In this document: in pieces, positions 34,425 through 44,186 of the stretch
Layout of the letters: each line of letters starts with the position of its first letter
Position numbering within the stretch: the first letter of the stretch is position 1
Assembly: GCA_007844125.1 (NCBI GenBank)
Contig: CM017570.1
Span: 52,458,609-52,522,608, forward strand
Reading direction: 5' to 3'
DNA length: 64,000 nucleotides
Source: Sinonovacula constricta
Lineage: Eukaryota > Mollusca > Bivalvia > Cardiida > Solecurtidae
The notes under the pieces: model-generated
What the model was told of the DNA's origin: nothing
Database searches by the model: none
The model's input: only the letters and a program-made list of their open reading frames with translations
Position numbers and translations under genes: made by a program

Positions 34425-36296
34425 GAGTGTAGTGCAGGTTTGTGTTGCGAGTTTATTTTTATGGGTGTGTTTTGTGAGTGAATATTACAAGTGTGTTTTC
34501 TATTTGTTTTGTGAGGCTGTTTTTTTTAGTATACTGCAAGTGTATTTTTGTTTATTTTGTGTGTATTGCAAGAGTGTATAGTATGAGTGCATTTGGTGAG
34601 TGTTTTGCAATTGTGCAGAACATGAATTTTCTGTGAGTATTTTTTGCAAGTGTGTTTTGTGAGTGTGTTTTGTGAGTTTACTACAAGTGTGTTTTGTATG
34701 TTTTAGTGTTTTTTTAGTGTTTGATTTGCCTGCATTGCATGTATTTTTTTATTGTGTATTGGGAGTTTTTCTTTCTTTCTCACTTGTGTATTGGGAGTGG
34801 GTGTTTTTGTGGTTATGTATTGGGAGTGAGTGTGTGTTTTTTTTTTTTTATTGGGAGTGTGTGTTTTTATGTTGGTTTATTGGGACTGGGTGTTTTTGCT
34901 TTTATGTATTGGGAGTGAGTGTTTCTGTGATAATATATATTGGGAGTGGGTGTTTTTGCGATTGTGTATTGGGATTGGGTGTTTTTGTGATTGTGTATTG
35001 AGAGTGGGTGTTTTTGCTTTTATGTATTGGGAGTGAGTGTTTCTGTGATTATATATTAGGAGTGGGTGTTTTTGCGATTGTGTATTGGGAGTGGGTGTTT
35101 TTGTGATTGTGTATTGGGATTGGGTGGGTTTTTTTTTTTTTTTTTTTTTTTTGTGATTGTGTATTGGGAGTGGGTGTTTTTGCTTTTATGTATTGGGAGT
35201 GAGTGTTTATGTGATTATATATTAGGAGTGGGTGTTTTTGCGATTGTGTATTGGGAGTGGGTGTTTTTGTGATTGTGTACTGAGAGTGGGTGTTTTTGCG
35301 ATTGTGTATTGGGAGTGAGTGTTTCTGTGATTGTGTATTGGGACTGGGTGTTTTTGTGATTGTGTACTGAGAGTGGGTGTTTTTGCAATTGTGAATTGGG
35401 AGTGGGTATTTGTGTGATTGTGTATTGGGAGTGGGTATTTTGGTGATTGTGTAGTGGGTATTTTTGCGATTGTGAATTGGGAGTTGGATTATTTTTTTCT
35501 CGATTGTGTATTGGGAGTGGGTGTTTTTTTTATATATTTTTATTACTTGATTGTGTATTGGCAGTGGATGTTTTTGTGTTTGTGTATTAGGAGTGGGTGT
35601 TTTAGCGATTGTGTATTGGGAGTATGTGTTTTTGTTATTGTGTATTGGGCATAGGAGTTTTTGCGGTTATGTATTGGGAGTGAGTGTTTGTGAGATTGTG
35701 TATAGGGAGTGATTGTTTGTGAGATTGTGTATAGGAAGTGAGTGTTTGTGAGATTGTGTATTGGGAGTGAGTGTTTGTGAGATTGTGTATTGGGAGTGAG
35801 TGTTTTGTGATTGTGTATTGGAGTTGTTTTGGGAGTTGTGGATTGTGTATGGAGGAGTGTTTTTGTGAGATTGTGTATAGGGGTGGGTTGGAGTGTGTAT
35901 TGTGAGTGTTTTGTGAATTGTGTATAGGGATGAGTGTTTGTGAGATTGTGTTTGGGAGTGAGTGTTTGTGAGATTGTGTATGGAGGTGTTGTGAGATTGG
36001 TTTGGTGTGATGTTTGTGAGATTGTGATTGGGAGTGATTTGTGGTGTTTATTGGGAGTGAGTGTTTGTGAGATTGTGTATCGGGATGAGTGTTTGTGAGA
36101 TTGTGTTTGGGGTGGTGTTTGTGAGATTGTGTATGGGAGTGAGTGTTTTGTGAGATTGTGTATTGGGAGTGAGTGTTTGTGAGATTGTGTATTAGGAGTG
36201 GATGTTTTTGTGATTGTGTATTGGGACTGGGTGATTGTATATTGGAAGTGAGTGTTTTGTGATTGTGTATTGAAAGTGGGTGTTTTGTGAGGTTGC
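34425..36296 (+). repeat. 29-bp G/T-rich minisatellite, strand-asymmetric
   Basis: The clear array starts near 34763 with units GATTGTGTATTGGGAGTGGG then TGTTTTTGT. From about 35690 the unit becomes GTGAGATTGTGTATTGG then GAGTGAGTGTTT. The plus strand is almost devoid of C over more than 1.5 kb. GGG and GGGTG runs recur each unit. The stretch 35820-36130 has many one-base losses. Poly-T runs occur at 34839 and 35128. Plus-strand frames (34663-35001 and others) read Cys/Gly/Val/Phe repeats and shift phase constantly; they are not genes. Confidence 0.93.
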
Positions 36297-36345
36297 TTTT
36301 TTTCTATTAAGGTTTAACATCCCACCAACAGTATGTCAGCTCTAT
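36297..36345 (-). mobile_element. SINE tail fragment
   Basis: TTAAGGTTTAACATCCCACC then AACAGTATGTCAG resembles the 3' end of SINE-2 (GGTTTATCGTCCCACCAACAGTATTTCAG). Too short for a firm family call. 36346-36670 shows nothing recognisable. Confidence 0.45.
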
Positions 36346-36675
36346 AAAGATGTATATGAGCTTGTAAAACATATAGTCTATTTCATTTAAATGACTCGAG
36401 CTGTTTCAAATTGTGACTTCTGAGAATACGCGGATGTAGCAGTTACCAATTCACAAGCAGAGGCGTCCATATGACATCGATTTAATTAACAACAACTTAA
36501 TGTAGGTTGTGTCTGATCTTATAAGAAGTGAATCCTGAAGAGTTGTTTCTTACAGAAGGCATTAAAGGAAAATCACCCAAGAGGTTTAAGCCTTTATAGT
36601 GTCTTTCTTATAACATTGGTATGCTGAATCCTACTTCACAGAAATTGATCAAACAGTTTAGATCCAGATCCCGAG

Positions 36676-36915
36676 GGGGCGGGGCACCTGTGGCCGAGCC
36701 ATTAGACTCACTGACTTGAAACTCCTCAGCCCTTTACTGCATGAGTTCGAGTCCTGGTACGGGCGAGAACTTTCATGTGTGGAGGTTTTCCAGCTAATCT
36801 ACAGTATACAGGTGGTTCTACCCAGACATAAGCCTGGGATCTTCATCCACCGTTAATTATCTGGACGTCACCATTATGACCATACAATGTCGGTGTGATG
36901 TAACACAAACAAAAC
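36676..36915 (+). mobile_element. SINE-3, near full-length copy
   Basis: The head is GGGGCACCTGTGGCCGAG then CCATTAGACTC (A box). The B box is GAGTTCGAGTCC. The body includes CGGGCGAGAACTTTCAT, TTTTCCAGCTAATC and GGTGGTTCTACCCAGACATA, and the 3' part is GGACGTCACCATTATGACCA, ending AACACAAACAAAAC. Both Pol III boxes are still recognisable. Confidence 0.85.
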
Positions 36916-37251
36916 AGGTCCCATTGAGAGCTATCTGATCAGGATCTGCAACAATTGCTAAAGAGGCTCTTGAGATTTCTAGTTACTTTTGTAGATAGTT
37001 GTTAGCAAATAACTATGACCTGGCATTGGTTATTGGCAAATAGTGTGGACTAAAGACTAAATACTTTATAACTAGTCAGCTACATTTGCAAAACAAAAAT
37101 AAAAAAGTACTGTTTCTTAGTGAAATGCTTTTTAATATAATGTATATTGAATGTTTTTTAAAAAAGTGGCCCAGTATTAAAATTATAATCTGTTTATGCT
37201 ATGAATTATTTTTTTCTCTTTTTATTATTTGTTTGTTTAACTATTCTGTTC

Positions 37252-37497
37252 TTTGGGGTGTCTGTGGCATGGTGGTAGAGTCACCAATTTGTAACTCCTT
37301 TAACTGCTTAGCCTCCTACCGTGTAGGTTCACGTCCCCATCAGAGCAAAGGACCTAATGTAAAAACGTCTTCCTGCTGACCTGCGATGCACTGGTGGTTC
37401 TACTCAGACATTGGTCTGGAGTCTTCCTCCACCAAATGGCTGGATGTGGCTATAATGATCATAATTGGTCTCTGCTATGTATTTGTTAAAACAAATG
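37252..37497 (+). mobile_element. SINE-3, near full-length copy
   Basis: The head is GGGGTGTCTGTGGCATGG then TGGTAGAGTCACC (A box). The B box is GTAGGTTCACGTCCCC. The body includes CAAAGGACCTAATG, CTTCCTGCTGACCTGCGATG, GGTGGTTCTACTCAGAC and TCTTCCTCCACCAAATGGC. The 3' part is TGGCTATAATGATCATAATTGG. It is plus strand, 0.35 kb from the previous copy's end. Confidence 0.85.
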
Positions 37498-37727
37498 AAC
37501 TTTTTGTTCTTTTTAATGCTCCTAAAGGGTCAGAATAAGCAAGTGCTACTCTTAAGGTCAAGGTCGTATTAAAGGTAATATTTTAGGTTATTTCATAAAA
37601 AAAGCTTTTCAAAGCTTAATAGTTCTCAGTCTCAGCATTGACTTTTTGAAGACCTTCAAGAAAACTTTTTACCATCTTACATACACTTAAATGTGTAATG
37701 TTCATGACATTGACAAGTGCAACCAAT

Positions 37728-37784
37728 AAGGTCAAGGTCATAGTTGTTGTCAAGGTCATAGTTGTGGTCAAGGTCATAAGGTCA
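37728..37784 (+). repeat. 18-bp tandem repeat with TCAAGGTCA motifs
   Basis: TCAAGGTCATAGTTGTTG occurs in tandem at 37732, 37750 and 37768, followed by a further AAGGTCA. TCAAGGTCA is the extended half-site bound by monomeric nuclear receptors such as ERR and FTZ-F1/SF-1. Here it is most simply a short tandem repeat; regulatory use is not shown. Confidence 0.6.
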
Positions 37785-38119
37785 TTGCAATCTTGAGGGA
37801 ATATATTGTTTTGGTGACATTTTTTGTTTGAAGTCTGTTTCAAAATTCTGATCAGTTTTAAGATCATGTAAACTTTTACAATTGTTATCTTTTTTCAAAA
37901 TTGTTTAGTTTAAAAATCTTTTAAATCTTTTTAAAATTCTGATCTGTTTGATATTCTGTTCTTCATTAAATTGTGTTGTCAAATGATGTTCTGCTTTAGA
38001 TTCTTGTTTTAGAATTCTGTTCATGCCTAAAAGTCTGCTCCATATCCTGGTGTTGTGTTCACAGTTTGAAAGTACATATAGACTTGCATTAAATATAACA
38101 AAATATGGCCATGTATGTT

Positions 38120-38291
38120 ATGTTTGTTTATTAGGTTTATTGTCCCACCAACAGTATTTCAGTTGCATGTATCTGGAGACGGTGTCCACTTGAAGCAGAT
38201 ACAGTGCTGCCTTCACTGTGTATAGCATGCTATGAACACCTGGCATGATACCACACCCAGTCACATTATCCTGACATCAGGCCAACCAGCC
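38120..38291 (-). mobile_element. SINE-2, 5'-truncated copy
   Basis: From the tail (TGTTTGTTTATTAGGTTTAT at the left) through GGAGACGGTGTCCACTTGAA and CACCTGGCATGATACCACAC to GGCCAACCAGCCG. The tRNA-like head is missing. Confidence 0.85.
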
Positions 38292-38337
38292 GTAAAATAT
38301 TAATCTTTTAAAGAAATTTTTTTCTGTTGACTGCTAA

Positions 38338-38519
38338 GTGCAAAGTTAGGGTTCTTAGGGTTCTAAGGGCACATCATTATGCCTGACTCATCGGTTTTAG
38401 TATAATGGACCGGCTGAGTTCAGTCCCTGGGCACCTCATAGGTGCCCCTCTGCTATAATGATAGAAATGTAGCTGCACAGTACTGGCAAAAATGCCGGCA
38501 AATCCCCTCCCCATCCCAC
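38338..38519 (+). mobile_element. SINE-1, 5'-truncated copy
   Basis: The body from about CTAAGGGCACATCATTATGCC to GGGCACCTCATAGGTGCCCC, then TATAATGATAGAAATGTAGC and GCCGGCAAATCCCC. The head is missing. Confidence 0.85.
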
Positions 38520-38559
38520 AATTATGTATTGACAATATATCAATTTCTGTTGCAACACA

Positions 38560-39174
38560 ATTGTGTTTGTTTTTGGGGTTTTTCATCCCACAAACACTAT
38601 TTCAGTTTTCCGGTGACAGTGTCCACTTGAAGCATATATAGTGCTGCCTTAACCATGTATAGCATGTCATTATCACCTGGCATGATACATGATACCACAC
38701 CCAGTCACATTATCCTGACACCAGCCCAGCCCACTGGCCACAATAGCTCAGGTGGTAGAGCGTCGGCTTGCGGATCGGGAGGTCGTGGGTTCGAACCTTG
38801 GCCAGGTCTAATCAAAGACTTTAAAGTTGGTAGTAGTGGCTTCCCTCCTACACTCGGGGCTAAGAGGACAGCATTACGCCTGACTCATCGGTGTTAGTAT
38901 AATGGACCGGCCGGGTTCAGTCCCTGGGCACCTCATACGTGCCCCTGTGCTATAATGATAGAAATGTTGCTGCGCAGTATCGGCAAAATTGCCGGCTAAT
39001 CCCAATCTCAGGCCAGCCAGTTGTGGAACTACCCTTATATTTGCTTGAGCGTTTGCAAGGGAGCTCTACCACAATATTTTTTTGAATGATTTTGGTATGT
39101 TTGGGCCTGGGATCGAACTGGCGGCCTACCGTATTTTCAGCTTAAGCTCTACAGAATGATCTAACGTGTCCAGT
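38560..39174 (-). mobile_element. SINE-2 copy interrupted by a SINE-1
   Basis: The left part 38560-38735 holds the tail and the body down to CATTATCCTGACACCAG. The right part 39011-39174 resumes with GGCCAGCCAGTTGTGGAAC, then CTACCCTTATATTTGCTTGAG, then the head (B-box region GGGATCGAACTGG). Between them sits a SINE-1. The hexamer AACACA on both sides (38554-38559, 39175-39180) may be the remains of the SINE-2 target duplication. Confidence 0.85.
38736..39010 (+). mobile_element. SINE-1, full-length copy nested in SINE-2
   Basis: It begins GGCCACAATAGCTCAGG. The A box is TAGCTCAGGTGG (about 38744-38755) and the B box GGGTTCGAACC (38787-38797). The whole family body follows, to GCCGGCTAATCCCAATC. 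The flanks CCCAGCCCACT (left) and GGCCAGCCAGT (right) look like an imperfect 11-bp target duplication of the SINE-2 host sequence. A short frame at 38655-38897 across it (reading SGGRASACGSGGRGFEPWP) is chance translation of the tRNA-like head. Confidence 0.9.
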
Positions 39175-39184
39175 AACACATATG

Positions 39185-39795
39185 TAATACAAAAAAATCG
39201 TTGATGTGAAGCATCAAAGGTGGCACAAAAAGTGGAAGAGGTAAATAGATCAAAGCAATAAGTGAGCAAGTAACAAAGACATTTGAAACGTTATGGTTTT
39301 TATTTGAAAGTTCTCAGTATATTATAAATTTCAAGAAAAAGAATGTATTTTCATGCAGCCATAGAATGGTTTAAAACAAAATAAAATGCAAAATTCGACA
39401 GCATTTGAAAGGTTTTCATATGTAACATTATGTAGAAAAAACGTTGCAAATTTATTATAATTAACTATAAAACTAAAGTGTACAAGCAGAAAGTGCACAT
39501 GTGCAGCAGCTTCACATTATTACAAAAAATAAGTATTGTTCATATAGTATTTTTCTAGAACGTAGTGTGTTGTTTCTTTCTCAGTATCTTATTGTTTATT
39601 TTCAAAGTTACTTTGAAAGTTACAGACACAAAAATAAATAAATATAAAAATAAATAACTAAAAAAGAACGCCATTAACCGAATTTGGTACCATATTTTAT
39701 CAGGTTTAGAAAGTCCACAAAACAAACTTTTCTCCATGTGCAAATTTCAGTGAGCATTCCATATATAGGCGTCGCGCTCCAGCATCTCGCCAATA
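39185..39795 (+). repeat. Dispersed repeat A, copy 2
   Basis: Direct-orientation match to 204-540 and to the 122-bp unit at 724-860: GTTGATGTGAAGCATCAAAGG (39195), AAAAGAACGCCATTAACCG (39664), and CATTCCATATATAGGC then GCTCCAGC (39754). A minus-strand frame 39555-39743 within it has no recognisable domain. Confidence 0.5.
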
Positions 39796-40192
39796 ATGTT
39801 ATTTATTGAGTAATTTCGTATTTGCCTTGTTACTAGGACAAGAACTGTTGTATACTGCTGTCCAGGACAAAATAACAGGGTCAATATCACTCAAATTCAA
39901 AAGTATGTTTCTTTTTATTTGATTTATTTAACTTAAATAAAATGCAAATTAAATGTCTTCAGAATATGGAAAAGCACAAGCTTTCAAGGTTAAGTGTTGT
40001 TGTATCTTCCATTCAGATCGTTTCTTTTTTTATTCACCGTGTTACTGTTCCATTCAGTGTAAAACATCCGACCTAACAGAGTTCAACAAGAAATAGTTCC
40101 ATGTATTTCCACTGCAGGGTTTGAAACGAAAGAGAGATAGAATCTCATACAGTACAAAAGTATCAAATGTTCACAATAGTACATGCATGTCA
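39796..40192. other. Intergenic, nothing recognised
   Basis: AT-rich with no supported gene or repeat. Confidence 0.45.
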
Positions 40193-40383
40193 TCTTTCTC
40201 TGAAGCCAAAGTGGGAGACTTTCACTTGCAAAGTTGGAGATTTGTTACTTTCATATAAACGAAGAAGGAAGGTATGTTTTCAAGCAGAAAGATTTCTGAA
40301 AATGTGTAAAACACCCCTCATTTTCAAAGAATTCTGAACCTTAAAGGTGGGAGTCTTCCTCTAAAAGAGGCAGAGTTCACATG
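40193..40383 (+). repeat. Dispersed repeat B, copy 2
   Basis: Reverse-complement partner of 1627-1800: GCCAAAGTGGGAGACTTTCA, CTTGCAAAG, AGATTTCTGAAAATGTGTAA, AACACCCCTCATTTT, GGTGGGAGTC, AGTTCACATGTA. It carries a roughly 15-bp insertion relative to copy 1. Confidence 0.65.
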
Positions 40384-40980
40384 TAAGATTGTTAGTCCAA
40401 CCTGTTGAAACTAGATATGTCTGAATATAAAACGCAGTACAAAATGAACTATATGTAGACACTTTTTATGTAAACGGCCATCTAGAGCATGTAAAAATTT
40501 GGTTTCCTGTAAAATGTGGTAGTTGTTATGTAACCAGCACGGGGCGATATTGATCTCCCATTCTTGGTCCTTGACCTTAAACCTTCTGTTTATCATACGT
40601 ATACTACATTCAACTTGGAGTTGTATAGTTTATAAAGGGGTGGCTTATGTAACACAAAATCCACGTATAACTGTTTAACATAACTGCTTCTCAGTGTCTC
40701 AGAATGTGACTACTTTTCCGAAGCAGCAAATACTGCAGTGATTGCAGCGATTTCACTTGTATTGGCCCTGTTTTTCGTATTTGTTCTGTTGCAACAGCTA
40801 ATCAATTACTTCATTTCCGAATTGACAATAATTGTTTTGCTATTGCCTTGATTTCACATATTGATAATAGATTTACTAAACAACAGTTTCTGGTGTTAAA
40901 TATCATTTTTTAAAGAAATATGTTGTTTTTTATTTGTCTATAAATTCTGTTTTTCTTTTGTGACAATTTTTATTTTGTAA

Positions 40981-41372
40981 ATTCCTCCTGCTGTCGGTTC
41001 TGCCTTGCTGTCAATTTTATGGGGGTTAATTCCTCCTGCTGTCGGTTCTGCCTTGCTGTCAATTTTATGGGGGTTAATTCCTCCTGCTGTCGGTTCCGCC
41101 TTGCTGTCAATTTCTTGGGGGTTAATTCATCCTGCTGTCATTTCTGCCTTGCTGTCAATTTTGTTTTTTTACTCAATTCTACTTTGCTGTCAATTTTGCT
41201 GTGTAAATTTATTCAGCTGATAGTTCTGCCTTGCTGTCAAGTTTGCTTTGCTGTCAATTATGCTGTGTAAATTCATCCTGCTGTTAAGTTTGCTTTGCTG
41301 TCAACTTTGCTGTGTAAATTCATCCTGCTGTTAAGTTTGCTTTGCTGTAATTTTTTTGGGGGTAAATTCATT
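40981..41372 (+). repeat. 48-bp minisatellite, ~8 units, degrading to the right
   Basis: The first three units are nearly identical: ATTCCTCCTGCTGTCGGTTC, TGCCTTGCTGTCAATTTTAT, GGGGGTTA. Later units drift to CTGTTAAGTTTGCTTTGCTG then TGTGTAAATTCATCC. Plus-strand frames at 41005-41270 are repeat-derived. 40384-40980 holds nothing recognisable. Confidence 0.9.
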
Positions 41373-42849
41373 CTCCTTGTCAATTCTAATCTGTCATGTT
41401 TTGTTGTTCAAACTTGTTCTACTTTTAAACCAGTTCCCTCCATTCTGTTGTATCAGAAGTGATGTGTTCAACAAGACCCCAAGTGCTCTGTAATAGTATT
41501 GGAAAGAAACATTGAACCGATTTTCACCAGCAAGCTAAACCCTCGTGAGCTACAGATCTGATTGTGTTCTCTCAAATACTTGCAAAACTTGTTGCTGAAG
41601 CTTGCTGAAATGTTGTTGCCAGCAATCATCTGTAAAGGGGTGTCTGGGGATTGTTAATGGTGCAGTGTTAATTATCGATTGTTAATTGTAGGGTGTAAGT
41701 TTTGGATTGGTAATTTGCAGATTGGTAATATGGATTGTTAATTAGAACCTGTTCATTTTGTAGGTTTTAAAGTAGTCATTTTTAAATTTGAAACTTGGAT
41801 TGTGTAAGGCTATTTGAAGACAGGTATACATAATTGTGGATGGTTAATGCTACATGTAACTGTTAATTGCATTCTGGAGTGTTAATTGATGTCTGTTAGC
41901 AAAATAAATTTAAAGAATAAGTAAAGATGGTTAATTGTGTATGGATTGTGAACTGTTAAGTGTTGGTTGACAGCTAATGTGGAGTGTTGATTAAAGTGTC
42001 TGTTAATTGGCAATGGTTTGTTAAAGGGCATTACCTTTGGATTGTTAGCTTTTAAGGGGTTATAATACATGCATATTCATATACATAATAGCATTAGGTA
42101 CATTTAAATATATGACCATAACAAAACAGCATTAAAATTAAAATTGTAGCTGAAAATACAATGAAAATAGTGACAAGGTTAATTGCAAAATAGAAAAAAG
42201 AGAAATTTTACTGCTCTTTTCTTCTGAAAACAAAAAAACAGTGGATTTTTATTAATATTTTTGTAATTAGCATTGGAGCCTTGTTATTTACTCTAAGATG
42301 CATGAAAACAAACCAAAAAAAGTTTATTTAAATTATTTACAATAAAATAAATAACTAACCAATCAAGACCTCTGCATTTTAAATCTAATAAGCATTGACA
42401 ATGGATTGTTTTTAGTAAGAAAAAAACACATCTGGAATATATTGAAAAAAATATTGATATCCTTAAAAATATTTCTTGGATTCTGTAAATATATATTCTG
42501 TGTTTTATTTTATTTATAATTAGACCTATCAACTTAGAACTTTAATTATGTGAAGGCACTGTTTGTAGTAGCACAGAAAAATAGATATTGTAAAGTTTTA
42601 ATAGTTATATAAGCATTAAATATGGATTCAAATTTTGTTTGACAGGTGGTTGTAACAAAAAATTAAATTGAAACAAAATAAGATTTAAGCATAACCCAGG
42701 ATTATATTGTGTGCATGAAAGTGATCTGCTGCTGAGGATCAGAAAATAGATTTGTAAGTCTAATAAGTATTGGACGTTGGATTATATTGTTGTGTGCCAG
42801 AAGTGTCTATAACGATACCAGTCCATAACGATACGAGTGTTTGATTATC
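41373..42849. other. Intergenic with loosely repeated TGTTAATTG motifs
   Basis: From 41650 to 42060 the plus strand repeats phrases such as GGATTGTTAATTG, GTGTTAATTG and GGTTAATTGTG at irregular spacing. This could be a fully decayed minisatellite. No reading frame with a domain is present (42293-42532 and others are featureless). Confidence 0.4.
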
Positions 42850-42963
42850 ATGGATAGGATTTCGGTGAATAGATTTTCATTCAGGCGCAAAGGCAGCCAT
42901 AAGAAAGACAAACATGCAAGGGAAGAGAAGGAGGCCCAACAACACGGTGAGGAGGTCCCACAG
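42850..42963 (+). CDS. Possible first coding exon (hypothetical, partial)
   Basis: An ATG at 42850 opens 38 codons that end exactly at CACAG|GTGAAA, a fair 5' splice-donor match at 42963/42964. The peptide begins MDRISVNRFSFRRKGSHKKD and is then rich in Lys, Glu, Ala and Gln (KHAREEKEAQQHGEEVPQ). It has lower AT content and a more protein-like composition than any other non-repeat frame in the window. The charged, basic start resembles cytoplasmic leader segments of many proteins, and I cannot name a family. Past the donor the frame goes on as VKYITYVNIYCS, which looks like intron. No downstream exon with matching acceptor and phase was found in the remaining 21 kb. A chance frame remains possible. 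Confidence 0.3.
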
Positions 42964-43092
42964 GTGAAATATATCACGTACGTTAACATATATTGCTCTC
43001 CTATTTTAGCTCCAGAAAATAACCATCGTCAAGAAACTAGCCTATTTATCATACTCATTTTTTGTAGTATCTTTAAAACAAGTAAAATATAG

Positions 43093-44026
43093 CATTATTA
43101 GTCTTCGACAAAACCCTGTGGACCCTGTCCATGAAAATCTCTTGTCGGTCCATTACATTTTATAAGTTAAAATGGTACACCAGAAGTTTAAGCCACATCA
43201 TTTTCAAAATTCTGAATTATTATGAAAATATATATACTAAACTAAACAACACTTTACAGTTTTTTACTGAAACCAGTCACTCATAACACCGAGGTTAATT
43301 TACCAACCTTTGTTTTCAAAATGACAATCATGCTGGCCCAGTCTAGTAGTTATTGCCTGCTCGGAGGACCAAAGGTCCAGTTTTTTTATATTTCTTTCGT
43401 GAAGTCTGCATAATGTAATCTGCTGTTCAATCTTCATTATATTATTCTAAAATAAAGCTTGTTTCTTGCAACATAGTAAGACCTAAGTTACAGTTTTGCA
43501 TAAAAGTAATAAGTACTGGGATTTTGTGAGAAATATTGATGTTGTTCAACTAGAATTGTGGTTAGAAGTGAATATATTGGAATGAAATTTCACATATGTC
43601 TTCCTATATTTAATCATGATTGATAGATGCTGTTTGGATTTCGGGGGAAATCTGGCTCTGGTTTGACTTAGGATTACTGGTGCATAAAATGCAGATTAAA
43701 GCTTTGCATGCATGTACTATCAAGCAGTCGTCAAGCCCGCTATCAGGGCTGCAGGAAACAAAACATGGCAAGAACGGGGTGTCATTCTGGGGGCATAGCA
43801 ATTTTAAAATTTAGCATTTTTGTACAATTTAAAAAAAAAAAGTGAATGGGAAATACATGTAGTTTGAGTTGAAAAGCTTTTGTGAATGACATTTTATCAA
43901 TTTTCTTATACATATACTTGCAGCTAAATAAATACTGCAAAATTTATGGGAAAAATAGAGTTTCTTTGTGAATATGACACAAGAAGTCTTTCATAAGTTC
44001 TGTTTTTTTGTTGTTGTTTCTTTTAT
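43093..44026. other. Intergenic, nothing recognised
   Basis: AT-rich. Overlapping frames 43610-43814 on both strands are featureless. If the 42.85-kb exon is real this would be intron. Confidence 0.4.
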
Positions 44027-44186
44027 TGCAGCAACCTAGTTATGATCTTTATAGCAATATCAAGTTATTTTGTTGGTGGAAGTTCAACAGATTGATATCT
44101 AGGTAGAACCACTGACATTGCACAGGTCAGTTTGATTATCTCACTACATTACATAAGTCCATCTCCCTGACTGGGACTCCAGCTGA
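44027..44186 (-). mobile_element. SINE-3, truncated copy merging into the 50-bp array
   Basis: GCAACCTAGTTATGATCTTTATAGC, TTGGTGGAAGTTCAACAG, TATCTAGGTAGAACCACTGAC and CATAAGTCCATCTCCCTGAC follow the SINE-3 body order seen at 20148-20285. Instead of running on into the tRNA-like head, the sequence enters the tandem array. Confidence 0.7.

Noticed and set aside
34663..35654. Cys/Gly/Phe-rich membrane-like peptides
   Set aside because: Derived from the 29-bp G/T array; the phase changes every unit and the residues reflect base composition only.
43003..43092. Second exon after CTCCTATTTTAG
   Set aside because: The polypyrimidine-AG looks like an acceptor, but it would leave an intron of about 40 bp after the 42963 donor and an AT-rich tail without recognisable protein.
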